Source: Bifidobacterium pseudocatenulatum DSM 20438 = JCM 1200 = LMG 10505 (lineage in GTDB: Bacteria; Actinomycetota; Actinomycetes; Actinomycetales; Bifidobacteriaceae). From it: a stretch of 64,000 nt of DNA. The notes beneath the pieces were generated by a model. That model was given only the letters and a program-made list of their open reading frames with translations, was not told where the DNA came from and ran no database searches. Positions 47,652 to 56,394 of the stretch are shown piece after piece; positions within the stretch are counted from its first letter, which is position 1; each line of letters opens with the position of its first letter. The position numbers and the translations under genes are program-made. Location of the stretch: contig NZ_AP012330.1 in NCBI RefSeq assembly GCF_001025215.1, positions 1,054,001 to 1,118,000 on the forward strand, given 5' to 3'.

Positions 47652-49328
47652 ATGACACAACACACCATACGCCGCCGATGGACCTCCATGCTTGCGCTGG
47701 GCATGATCGCGGCTCTTGCCATGCCGGGCACGGCCCAAGCCACGCCGCAACTCGGCGATTTAGGCGTCAAGCAGTCCATGAGCGTGAAGGCAAGCAACGG
47801 GGAAAGCCTCGAAGGCAAGGACCTCCGCGCCATCCAGCTTGCCACATATACCGCCGCAAGCGTGGACGGCAACACGATCGTCGGCTACGATCTGACCACG
47901 AACACGGCATTGGCATCCGACATCACCGCGGCAGCCAAAGCGGCCGGAGCCACCGATACGAACCTTACCGTCAACGGCAAAAACGATCCGATGGTGTGGG
48001 TGGTGAAGAACCTGACCGACTCGCGCAGCGATCCATGGAGCGGAAAGCTACGCAACTTCTGCAACAGCCTCGCCAAACAAACCAACTTCGCCAAGCAGGA
48101 TGGAACGGCGGTTTCCACACTCAGCCAAGACAAAGCCACCATGTCGACCGGCAACGTACTCGTACCGGGAATCTACGCCATCGTGGACCGTACACCGGCG
48201 ACAACCACACTAAGCAGCGGCACCGCCATCAAAACAACCGCGTCCATCATGATGATGAACGGCACCGCGGTCAACGGCGTCAACCAACTACGTACGGCCG
48301 GCGGCACGACCCTGACCCTCGGGCAAGTGATCTACAAGGTATCCAACGTGGAATCGCCAGACAAAAAAGTCAACGTCGGCAGTGCCTGGAAAGACAGCGC
48401 ATCCGAAGCGATAGGCAAGGACCTGACCTACCGTGTGACGCAGAAAATCCCCAACTGGACAGGCTACGAGCACTACTATCTTGCGTTGAACGATACGCTT
48501 GGCGCGGGTCTCGACTATGGTTCGCTCACCTCGATCACCGTCGGCGGCAAAGCATTGGCGAGCACGTTCTACAAGGAAAACGTCAACGGCAAAACCATCA
48601 GCTGGCTGTTCGGCGTCAACGGAGACATTCTCGCCTCGGACGCATCAAAGGCGGCCCTGCCGGTCGGCGCGACGATCACAGTCACCTACAAGGCCAGACT
48701 CAACAGCAATGCGGTCATCGGAAGCCCCTGCAACGTCAACTCCATCGACTTGGAATACTCCCACAATCCCAACGCATGGCAGGACCACAACAACCAGCCC
48801 GGCAACGAGGTTAAAGTCTGCACCGGTGAAATCGCATTACGCAAGGTCGACGCCAAAAGCCAAAAGCTCACCGGCGCGAAATTCGCCATCGCCCAAGGCG
48901 CCAGCGACAAAACGCCTTTGAAACTCGTGGCCCTCGGCAACGGCACCTACCGCCTCGCCACCAGCGGCGATACCACCACAACCACCACATTCGAAGCCGG
49001 CGAAACCAAAATCCAAGGACTCAAAGGCGAATACACCATCACCGAAACACAAGCGCCCCAGGACTACTCGTCGCTCATGCTGCCCAGCGCAGTCGTCACC
49101 GTCAACGTTGACGACACCAACATGACGTGGAGCCTCGACGTCAAATCCGACCCCAACAACCTCATCAAAAAAGGCGACAGCCACACCGTGGTCGTCACCA
49201 ACATCCGTACCATCACCGAAATACCGTTGACTGGTGCGGCAGGCCTCACCATGCTCTTCAGCATCGCGGCACTCCTCTTCATAGGAGGCATCGTCATGCT
49301 GCGCATGTGCCGATCAAGCAACGACTAG
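47652..49328 (+). CDS. Sortase-dependent pilin, LPxTG-type (IPLTG)
   Basis: A 558-residue major pilin. It has a signal peptide (Met1 to about ALAMPGTAQA), a fimbrial isopeptide-type body with Lys/Asn-rich beta domains, a CnaB-like domain near the C-terminus (GEIALRKVDAKSQKLTGAKFAIAQ, core ALRKVDAKSQ) with the ETQAP-type loop, the sorting motif IPLTG, a membrane anchor and a basic RMCRSSND tail. AAGAAGGTGAACC precedes the ATG. The polymerising sortase is the next gene, 24 nt after. No minor or tip pilin is seen, in contrast with typical two-pilin bifidobacterial clusters. Confidence 0.9.
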   Translation: MTQHTIRRRWTSMLALGMIAALAMPGTAQATPQLGDLGVKQSMSVKASNGESLEGKDLRAIQLATYTAASVDGNTIVGYDLTTNTALASDITAAAKAAGATDTNLTVNGKNDPMVWVVKNLTDSRSDPWSGKLRNFCNSLAKQTNFAKQDGTAVSTLSQDKATMSTGNVLVPGIYAIVDRTPATTTLSSGTAIKTTASIMMMNGTAVNGVNQLRTAGGTTLTLGQVIYKVSNVESPDKKVNVGSAWKDSASEAIGKDLTYRVTQKIPNWTGYEHYYLALNDTLGAGLDYGSLTSITVGGKALASTFYKENVNGKTISWLFGVNGDILASDASKAALPVGATITVTYKARLNSNAVIGSPCNVNSIDLEYSHNPNAWQDHNNQPGNEVKVCTGEIALRKVDAKSQKLTGAKFAIAQGASDKTPLKLVALGNGTYRLATSGDTTTTTTFEAGETKIQGLKGEYTITETQAPQDYSSLMLPSAVVTVNVDDTNMTWSLDVKSDPNNLIKKGDSHTVVVTNIRTITEIPLTGAAGLTMLFSIAALLFIGGIVMLRMCRSSND

Positions 49329-49352
49329 CCAACATCCGACAATAGGCAACAC

Positions 49353-50345
49353 ATGGCGATTCCCCCGCATAGCAAACCACGGCACAAAAAAGCGCCCAAC
49401 AAACGCAGCATCATCCGATGGTGCGTGGGAACCGCCATGCTCACCGCAACGGCACTCATCATCAGCATCCCCCTGATCATGCGCGCCGAAGACAACATCC
49501 AACAAGCAGCCAACGTCAAAGCGTACGCAGCCACCATCACCAACACCGCAAACAAGGCAATCCAAGAAAGCAAACGGCAGGCGAAACTCTACAACGCGCG
49601 CCTCGCAAACCAAACCAGCAACCAAACAGACGACGAACCCGCAACGCAAAATCCCGACGAATACAATCGGCAACTCGTCATCCCACCCAGCGACGTCATG
49701 GCAACCATCAACTACCCGAAACTCGGCATCAGCCTACCCATACGTCACGGAACAAGCGAACAGACGCTCGCCATCGGCGCAGGGCATTGGGAAGGCACAT
49801 CCCTGCCAATCGGGGGAGCGGGAACCCATACCGTCATCACCGCACACCGGGGCCTCGCCGACAAACTCATGTTCACCAAACTCGACCAAGCCCGAGAAGG
49901 TGACGAATTCACCATCACCACCCTCGGCGAAACCCTCACCTATCAAGTGCAAACAATCCGCACCATCACCCCCGACGATTTCACCTGGATAAACAAACAC
50001 GACGCCAGCGCCGATCAGGCCACCCTTATGACCTGCACCCCATACGGCATCAACACCCACCGGCTTCTCATCACAGGAACGCGCGTCCCCAACCACGACG
50101 AATGCCCGCCAGAAACAGGATGCCTCACCGACGGAACCCTCTCCACCACGGCATTCGCGCTCACAGCCATCTGGGCGACCCTCACCACACTCGCACGGCA
50201 TAGCTACAATGAAATGCATGATCGACGAAGTACTCTTCCTGCGCCACGGACGCACCGCATACAATCTCGCAAGACGACTGCAAGGCCAAATCGACATTCC
50301 CCTCGACATCGTCGGCAGGTGGCAGGCCGACCAAAGCGCTTATGA
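49353..50345 (+). CDS. Class C sortase (pilus polymerase), extended C-terminus
   Basis: A 330-residue sortase that joins pilin subunits. An N-terminal membrane helix (~25-45) is followed by the catalytic residues: His in VITAHRGL, Cys in LMTCTPYG, Arg in HRLLITGTR. A second hydrophobic helix (LSTTAFALTAIWATLTTLA) would normally end the protein a few residues later. Here no stop appears: the frame runs on for ~43 more codons as an Arg/Pro-rich tail (RRSTLPAPRTHRIQSRKTTA) overlapping the next gene by 128 nt. That tail is a side product of another gene's coding sequence. Confidence 0.88.
   Translation: MAIPPHSKPRHKKAPNKRSIIRWCVGTAMLTATALIISIPLIMRAEDNIQQAANVKAYAATITNTANKAIQESKRQAKLYNARLANQTSNQTDDEPATQNPDEYNRQLVIPPSDVMATINYPKLGISLPIRHGTSEQTLAIGAGHWEGTSLPIGGAGTHTVITAHRGLADKLMFTKLDQAREGDEFTITTLGETLTYQVQTIRTITPDDFTWINKHDASADQATLMTCTPYGINTHRLLITGTRVPNHDECPPETGCLTDGTLSTTAFALTAIWATLTTLARHSYNEMHDRRSTLPAPRTHRIQSRKTTARPNRHSPRHRRQVAGRPKRL
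50205..50217 (+). promoter_or_regulatory. Leaderless -10 box inside the sortase frame
   Basis: TACAAT (50205-50210) followed by 7 nt and the ATG at 50218, with no Shine-Dalgarno. It would start an independent transcript of the phosphatase gene from within the sortase coding frame. No -35 is clear. Confidence 0.5.
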
Positions 50346-51066
50346 ACTCGCCAAAACATACTATTGGGCGAAAGTCGCGCACATCGCCGACCATAATGAT
50401 GAACTCGCCCAACCCGCGTACGAGGGCGCGTATCTCGCCGATCTTAACGAAATCAACGAGGCACCGGCCGCGAGCCGACGCATGGTCGTCGTATCATCCG
50501 ACCTTTTCCGCGCCCAACAGACCGCTCACGCCATCGCCGACCTTCTCGGACTTGACGTAGCCCTCGACCCACGCCTGCGCGAACGCAGCTTCGGCGAATG
50601 GGAAGGCATGACCCGCGAGGAAATCCTCGAACAGTACGCCGACGACTACCATTCATGGCGTGCCCACACCGGAGGCGAAACCAAGCATGGCGTCGAAAGC
50701 CGCAGGCATACCGGCCAGCGTGGCTCCCAAGCCATACGAAGCATTATCGCCGAACATGCCGATGATCCGACGGCCACCACGCTGCTCGCAGTCGGCCATG
50801 GATCGTGGATCGTGGCCACCGTCGCCGTGCTGCTCGACATGGATCCGGACGACCTCAACAATCTCGGAGCCATGCGCAACGCCTTCTGGACGAGCATGAG
50901 CGTCAACACAGGCGGTTCCAACGGTCCTGCGGATCCCGACACATGGCAGTGGAAGCTCGACGCCTTCAACCAAGGTCCCGCCATCGCCGCGCTTACCGAT
51001 TGGGAGAATGGGCCGAAGGAATTGCGAGGCCCCAACATGCCATTGTGGAAGCCCATCGTGCAGTGA
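50218..51066 (+). CDS. Second histidine phosphatase (phosphoglycerate mutase-like)
   Basis: A 282-residue paralogue of 42615-43346. LFLRHGRTAYN, RLQGQIDIPLD, the SSDLFRAQQTA region, RERSFGEWEG and the second His in VGHGSWI are all present, so it should be an active phosphatase; the substrate is unknown. It has an insertion of ~35 residues after QADQSAYEL (YYWAKVAHIADHNDELAQPAY) not found in the paralogue. The ATG at 50218 is preferred to the ATG at 50209 because of the promoter spacing. It overlaps the sortase frame by 128 nt. Confidence 0.83.
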   Translation: MIDEVLFLRHGRTAYNLARRLQGQIDIPLDIVGRWQADQSAYELAKTYYWAKVAHIADHNDELAQPAYEGAYLADLNEINEAPAASRRMVVVSSDLFRAQQTAHAIADLLGLDVALDPRLRERSFGEWEGMTREEILEQYADDYHSWRAHTGGETKHGVESRRHTGQRGSQAIRSIIAEHADDPTATTLLAVGHGSWIVATVAVLLDMDPDDLNNLGAMRNAFWTSMSVNTGGSNGPADPDTWQWKLDAFNQGPAIAALTDWENGPKELRGPNMPLWKPIVQ

Positions 51067-51307
51067 TCCGCAGTAACCGCAACGATCTGCAGTGACTGTC
51101 GCCTGCCGCGGACGCATGCGTCGAACATGAATTCTCGATGAAATCTCAGGCACGCGGCCGGCCAACTCTCAAGGTGGGACTATCCTAAATAAGGTTGTTT
51201 GCCCGAATGTTCCAGATCGATCGCAAGAGACCGATCGCCGGAGATGTTGGATTCGGGCTGCCGTACAGCGATAGAACGTCGGAAAGCGCGAAAGGCGGGT
51301 GAGAGAC

Positions 51308-52258
51308 ATGTTGAGAATGTTCAGAACGATTAACGGCCAGGTGGAGCAGATCCAAAAACCCGAAAACGGATCTTGGTTATGCCTTTCGGATCCGACGGAT
51401 GTGGAACTCGCCAACGTTTCCATGGAAACCGGCGTTGATCTCGCCGACCTGCGCGCCCCGCTTGATGACGAAGAACGCTCCCGCGTGGACGTGGAAGACG
51501 ATTACACGATGATCATCGTCGACATTCCAACCGTCGAAGAGCGCGGCGGGCGAGACTGGTACGAGACCATCCCGTTGTCGATCATCATCACGCAGTCGGC
51601 CATCATCACCGTCTGCATGCAGGACACTCCGGTGTTGCACCCGTTCATGGAAGGTACGATCCGCGGTTTCAACACGTATATGAAAACGCGTTTCATCCTG
51701 CAGATCCTGTACCGCAACGCCACCATGTATCTGCGGTATCTGCGTATCATCGACCGCGAAAGCGACAAGCTCGAACTCAAACTGCGCCATTCCATGCAGA
51801 ATCGTGAGATTCTCATGCTGCTCGAACTGAGCAAAACGTTGGTCTACTTCACCACGTCGCTCAAATCGAACGAAATCGTGATGGAAAAGCTGACCACGCT
51901 GCCGCGCATCAAGCAGTATCCGGAAGACGAGGATCTGCTCGACGACGTCATCACCGAAAACAAGCAGGCAATCGAGATGGCCAACATCTACAGCGGCGTT
52001 CTTGCCAACATGACCGACGCGTTCGCGTCGATCGTGTCGAACAATCTGAACAACGTGATGCGCATCTTCACGATCATCTCCATCACGCTGTCGATTCCGA
52101 CATTGATCTTCTCAATGTACGGCATGAACTTCCAGGAGGGCATGCTAGGCATGCCGTTGACGGACAAGCCGTGGGGCTTCGCCGTGATCATCGGAATCTC
52201 GCTGGTCGTTTCGGCCATTGTCACCTGGTTCCTGACGCGTTCGCGCATGTTCAAGTAG
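51308..52258 (+). CDS. CorA-family magnesium/divalent metal channel
   Basis: A 316-residue CorA channel. A large cytosolic domain is followed by two C-terminal membrane helices; the selectivity motif is YGMNF (GMN) between them. The first helix includes IISITLSIPTLIF and the second FAVIIGISLVVSAIVTWFL. GGCGGGTGAG precedes the ATG at 51308. It moves Mg2+ (or Co2+/Ni2+) into the cell as a pentamer. It is followed at once by a solute-binding lipoprotein on the same strand. Confidence 0.92.
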   Translation: MLRMFRTINGQVEQIQKPENGSWLCLSDPTDVELANVSMETGVDLADLRAPLDDEERSRVDVEDDYTMIIVDIPTVEERGGRDWYETIPLSIIITQSAIITVCMQDTPVLHPFMEGTIRGFNTYMKTRFILQILYRNATMYLRYLRIIDRESDKLELKLRHSMQNREILMLLELSKTLVYFTTSLKSNEIVMEKLTTLPRIKQYPEDEDLLDDVITENKQAIEMANIYSGVLANMTDAFASIVSNNLNNVMRIFTIISITLSIPTLIFSMYGMNFQEGMLGMPLTDKPWGFAVIIGISLVVSAIVTWFLTRSRMFK

Positions 52259-52278
52259 AATCGCGTAGAATCGCGCGT
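52256..52278 (+). repeat. Tandem TAGAATCGCG repeat with leaderless -10 box
   Basis: TAGAATCGCG occurs at 52256-52265 and 52266-52275. The first TAG is the corA stop codon; the second TAGAAT lies 7 nt before the next ATG and fits a -10 box. The duplication could give two start sites or be a recent slippage. Confidence 0.5.
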
Positions 52279-53145
52279 ATGCTACGTCTGTCACGTCTGT
52301 CACGAAATATCGCGGCGCTGGTATGCGCCGCTTCGACCGTATTGGGCACGAGCGCGTGCGGCACTTCCATTTCCGTAGTGACCAATGGTCTCGCGCAGGG
52401 GCCGACCATTGCGATTGGCGTGGCCGCGGACCAGCCTGGTTTGGGTTTTCTGCATGGGGGAGAGTATTCGGGTTTCGATATTTCCGTGGCGCAATATGTG
52501 GCGAACACGCTGGGATTCGCGAAAAAACAGATCGTGTTCAAACAGGTGCTGCCGTCGACGCGCGTTTCGTCACTTGAAGACGGCACCGTGGACATGGTGG
52601 TCGATGCTTTCGCCGCTGATGACGTTCAGGATGGTGAGGTTGAGCTTGCAGGACCGTATCTGACTGTGCATGCGGCATTGTTGGTACGTTCCGACAGTGC
52701 GGGAACCATCACCGGAACCGATGATCTTGCCGGAAGGACGGTATGCGTGGCCAAAGGAGGAATACCCTCCTACAGCGTGCGAAATCTTGCGGAAGATGTG
52801 ACCGTGAGCGAACGCGACACGTATCCGCAATGCGAAACGGCATTGATGATCGGGCAGGCGGACGCCATCGCGGCAGATGACGCCATAGCGGCGGGCCTCG
52901 CATCCAACAGGGGAGGCGGATATCTCAAGGTCGTAGGCGAAACGTTCGGCGAACGTTCGTACGCGATCGCGGTCAAATCCGGCCAATCCACGCTGGCCAA
53001 ACAGATCGACGCCGCATTGCAGTCCATGATGGACGACGGCTCGTGGAAGCAGGCCATAGACAAGATGAAACAGTCGATCGGCTACGTTCCCGACATGTCG
53101 CTCAACCCTCCCGCGATAACGCTCTCGGCAGCGTCGGAAGGCTGA
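52279..53145 (+). CDS. Amino-acid-type ABC solute-binding lipoprotein
   Basis: A 288-residue exported lipoprotein with the lipobox GTSAC (Cys at residue ~27) and a family 3 bacterial solute-binding domain: IAIGVAADQPG, GFDISVAQYVANTLGF, DLAGRTVCVAKG, IAADDAIAAG and the terminal QSMMDDGSWKQAIDKM. It likely binds a polar amino acid or glutamine. No permease or ATPase is next to it; corA is upstream and leuS downstream. The start at 52279 is supported by the TAGAAT box 7 nt before it. Confidence 0.87.
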   Translation: MLRLSRLSRNIAALVCAASTVLGTSACGTSISVVTNGLAQGPTIAIGVAADQPGLGFLHGGEYSGFDISVAQYVANTLGFAKKQIVFKQVLPSTRVSSLEDGTVDMVVDAFAADDVQDGEVELAGPYLTVHAALLVRSDSAGTITGTDDLAGRTVCVAKGGIPSYSVRNLAEDVTVSERDTYPQCETALMIGQADAIAADDAIAAGLASNRGGGYLKVVGETFGERSYAIAVKSGQSTLAKQIDAALQSMMDDGSWKQAIDKMKQSIGYVPDMSLNPPAITLSAASEG

Positions 53146-53201
53146 CGGCCCCCGCCTTGCGTGACGCTTTGCAAAACGCTTCTTGCATAATGATTGACGC
53201 C

Positions 53202-53239
53202 TTGCGAAGTGTCCAGTTGCGCGGCTAGTTTCATGCATT
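53202..53239 (+). promoter_or_regulatory. Leaderless-type promoter of leuS
   Basis: TTGCGA, an 18-nt spacer, TAGTTT (53226-53231), then 8 nt to the ATG, without a Shine-Dalgarno. Confidence 0.5.
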
Positions 53240-56212
53240 ATGAGTGACATTGAGAAAAGCGCGCAGACGCAGTCGAACGAACCAGCCGAACCGTCGTTCC
53301 GTTACAACGCGGATTTGGCTCAGGGCATTGAGGAAAAATGGCAGAAGATTTGGGATGACGAAGGCACCTTCTGGGCCGCCAACGTCAATGGCGATCTGAA
53401 GGACGGCAAGGGTCGCAACGCCGAAGGACGCCCGTCGTACTTCGCCATGGATATGTTCCCGTACCCGTCGGGCAAGGGCCTGCATGTGGGCCATCCGCTC
53501 GGCTACCTCGCCACCGATGTGGTCAGCCGCTACCACCGCATGAAGGGCGAGAACGTGTTGCACGCCATGGGCTACGACGCCTTCGGTCTGCCGGCTGAGC
53601 AATATGCAGTCCAGACCGGCCAGCATCCGCGCATCACCACCGAGCAGAACATCGCCAACATGCGCCGCCAGCTGCATCGTATGGGCCTGAGCTTCGACAA
53701 CCGCCGCTCCTTCGCCACTATTGACCCGGGCTATGTGCGTTGGACCCAGTGGATCTTCTCCCGCATCTACGATTCCTGGTACGACGAGGATGCCACCAAC
53801 CCGTCTGGCTCCAAGGGCTGCGCACGCCCGATCAGCACGCTGGTGGAGCAGTTCGAATCCGGCGAGCGTGAGATTCCGGGATTCGCAGGCAAGCAGTGGA
53901 ATGATCTGACCGAAGCCGAGCAGGCCGACGTGCTCAACGACTTCCGCCTGGCATACATCTCCAAGTCTCCGGTGAACTGGTGCCCGGGCCTGGGCACGGT
54001 GCTCGCCAACGAGGAGGTCACCGCCGAAGGCAAGTCCGAACGCGGTAACTTCCCGGTGTTCCAGCGTGAGCTGCGCCAGTGGTCCATGCGCATCACCGCA
54101 TACGGCCACCGTCTGATCGAAGATCTTGACGGCATCGACTGGCCGGAAAAGGTCAAGCTCATGCAGCGCAACTGGATCGGCGAATCCCACGGCGCTTCCG
54201 TGCATTTCGACGTCGAAACCCCGAACGGCGTCAAGGACATGGAGATCTACACCACCCGTCCCGATACCCTGTTCGGCACCACGTTCGCCGTGGTCTCCCC
54301 GGAGCATCATCTGCTCGAGGATGTTCCCGCCGAATGGCCGTCCGAGACTCCGGAAGACTGGAAGGGCGGCTACGCCACTCCGGTCGAGGCTGTGAAGGCC
54401 TACCGTATGGCCGCGGAATCCAAGACCGCCAAGGACCGTGTGGACGAGGCGGGCGAGAAGACCGGCCTGTTCACCGGCCTGTACGCCATCAACCCGATCA
54501 CCGGAGCCAAGCTGCCGCTGTTCACCGCAGACTATGTGCTTATGGATTACGGCACCGGCGCCATCATGGCCGTGCCGGGTGGCGACCAGCGTGATTACGA
54601 TTTCGCGGTCAAGTTCGGTCTGCCGGTCACCTACACCGTGCAGCCGCTGCCGGAATCCGGCGACGATCTGGCCAACTATGAGGGCAAGGCTCCGTTCGTC
54701 TCCCACGACGGCATCGTCATCAACTCCGCTGTGGACGCCACCCGTGCCAAGGGCGACGCGTTGAGCCTCAATGGACTGCGCGTGGACGAAGCCATCGACA
54801 AGGTGAACGCATGGCTGGAAGAAGCTGGTGTCGGCAAGGGCACGGTCAGCTACCGTCTGCGCGACTGGCTGTTCAGCCGCCAGCGTTACTGGGGCGAGCC
54901 GTTCCCGATCGTCTACGGCGAAGATGGCACCCCGCATCTGTTGCCGGACGACCAGCTGCCGATCAACCTGCCGGACGTGCCGGACTACAGCCCGAAGACT
55001 TTCGATCCGGAAGACGCCGAATCCAATCCTGAAGCGCCGCTGAGCCGCAACGAGGATTGGGTGAAGGTCGAACTCGACTTGGGCGACGGCAAGAAGACCT
55101 ACTACCGCGACACCAACACCATGCCGAACTGGGCCGGATCCTGCTGGTACTACATGCGCTACCTCGACCCGACCGACACCGAACACATGGTGGAGAAGAG
55201 CGAGTTCGACTACTGGATGGGCCCGAACCACAACGAGACCACTGGCAAGTCCGGCGGCGTGGACCTGTACATCGGTGGCGTGGAGCACGCCGTGCTGCAC
55301 TTGCTGTACTCCCGCTTCTGGCACAAGGTGCTCTTCGACCTCGGCTTCGTGGATTCCGCGGAACCGTTCCACAAGCTGTTCAACCAGGGCATGATCCAGG
55401 CATACGCCTACACCGACGACCGTGGCCAGTACGTGCCGGCCGCCGAAGTGGTGGAAGGCCCGGCCGACGCCAACGGAGAGCCGACCTTCACCTGGAACGG
55501 AGAGCACGCCAACCGCGAGTTTGGCAAGATGGGCAAGAGCCTGAAGAACATCATCACGCCGGACGACATGTATGCGAACTACGGCGCGGACACCTTCCGC
55601 CTGTATGAGATGGGCATGGGCCCGCTGGCCGAATCCCGTCCGTGGAACACGCGCAACGTGGTCGGATCCATGCGCTTCCTGCAGCGCCTGTGGCGCAACG
55701 TCGTCGACGAGAACACCGGCGAAGTGCGCGTCACCGATGGTAAGCTCGACACGAAGACGCTGAAGCTGCTGAACAACACGATCGCCGACGTGACCGTGGA
55801 AATGGAAGCGATGCGTCCTAACACGGCCATCGCCAAGCTCATCGTGCTCAACAACCATCTGACCAGCCTCAACGAAGTGCCGCGCGCGGCCGTCGAACCG
55901 TTGATTCTGATGCTTTCCCCGATCGCTCCGCACATCTGCGAGGAACTGTGGAACAAGCTCGGACACGGCGAATCGTTGGCCCACGCCGAATGGCCGAAGG
56001 CCGACGAACGCTATGTCGGCCAGGACGCCGTCACCGCGGTCGTGCAGATCAAGGGCAAGGTGCGCGCCAAGCTCGAGGTCTCGCCCGACATCGATCCTAA
56101 GGAACTTGAGAAGATGGCGTTGGAAGCCGTCGCCGATCGTCTGGGCGGCAAGGAACCGCGCAAGGTCATCGTCAAGGCTCCGAAGATCGTGTCCATCGTT
56201 CCTGCGGAATGA
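53240..56212 (+). CDS. leuS: Leucyl-tRNA synthetase
   Basis: A 990-residue class I synthetase charging tRNA-Leu. The HIGH motif is GLHVGHPLGY near residue 80, the editing domain includes TTRPDTLFGTTFAVV, and the KMSKS motif is FGKMGKSLKN near residue 763. It is longer than E. coli LeuS (860) by insertions seen in other bifidobacteria and corynebacteria. The start at 53240 has a TAGTTT -10 box 8 nt upstream. It is followed by the conserved element at 56309 and the comEA-comEC cluster. Confidence 0.97.
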   Translation: MSDIEKSAQTQSNEPAEPSFRYNADLAQGIEEKWQKIWDDEGTFWAANVNGDLKDGKGRNAEGRPSYFAMDMFPYPSGKGLHVGHPLGYLATDVVSRYHRMKGENVLHAMGYDAFGLPAEQYAVQTGQHPRITTEQNIANMRRQLHRMGLSFDNRRSFATIDPGYVRWTQWIFSRIYDSWYDEDATNPSGSKGCARPISTLVEQFESGEREIPGFAGKQWNDLTEAEQADVLNDFRLAYISKSPVNWCPGLGTVLANEEVTAEGKSERGNFPVFQRELRQWSMRITAYGHRLIEDLDGIDWPEKVKLMQRNWIGESHGASVHFDVETPNGVKDMEIYTTRPDTLFGTTFAVVSPEHHLLEDVPAEWPSETPEDWKGGYATPVEAVKAYRMAAESKTAKDRVDEAGEKTGLFTGLYAINPITGAKLPLFTADYVLMDYGTGAIMAVPGGDQRDYDFAVKFGLPVTYTVQPLPESGDDLANYEGKAPFVSHDGIVINSAVDATRAKGDALSLNGLRVDEAIDKVNAWLEEAGVGKGTVSYRLRDWLFSRQRYWGEPFPIVYGEDGTPHLLPDDQLPINLPDVPDYSPKTFDPEDAESNPEAPLSRNEDWVKVELDLGDGKKTYYRDTNTMPNWAGSCWYYMRYLDPTDTEHMVEKSEFDYWMGPNHNETTGKSGGVDLYIGGVEHAVLHLLYSRFWHKVLFDLGFVDSAEPFHKLFNQGMIQAYAYTDDRGQYVPAAEVVEGPADANGEPTFTWNGEHANREFGKMGKSLKNIITPDDMYANYGADTFRLYEMGMGPLAESRPWNTRNVVGSMRFLQRLWRNVVDENTGEVRVTDGKLDTKTLKLLNNTIADVTVEMEAMRPNTAIAKLIVLNNHLTSLNEVPRAAVEPLILMLSPIAPHICEELWNKLGHGESLAHAEWPKADERYVGQDAVTAVVQIKGKVRAKLEVSPDIDPKELEKMALEAVADRLGGKEPRKVIVKAPKIVSIVPAE

Positions 56213-56308
56213 TATTTCGAAAAACGGATCCAACGGCTTCTGGCGAGACCTTTGACGAGGCTTCCAACAGGGTGGGAACCGTTTCCGCATAAGGCGACAC
56301 GCCGAACA

Positions 56309-56357
56309 TGTGGATAACTCCCATCCTTCGACCACAGGGGCCGTTTCGACTGGACAA
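56309..56357 (+). promoter_or_regulatory. Conserved intergenic element, copy B
   Basis: A 49-nt sequence starting TGTGGATAACTCCC and ending CTGGACAA, 43 of 46 aligned bases identical to 31994-32039. It contains a perfect DnaA box and lies 30 nt before the first possible comEA start, just before a strong hairpin. Confidence 0.6.
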
Positions 56358-56358
56358 C

Positions 56359-56394
56359 ATGCCCATGCATCCTCCACTTTGGATGCATGGGCAT
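56359..56394 (+). terminator. Strong hairpin at the comEA start (leuS terminator or attenuator)
   Basis: ATGCCCATGCATCC and GGATGCATGGGCAT (14 bp perfect) with an 8-nt loop. The right arm contains the first ATG of the comEA frame. It may end the leuS transcript or occlude comEA translation; the tail after it is only TATCGTT. Confidence 0.55.

Noticed and set aside
47576..48814. A 412-codon Arg/His/Gln-rich frame over the pilin gene
   Set aside because: It is a frame shadow of the pilin, which has a signal peptide, sorting motif and ribosome site.
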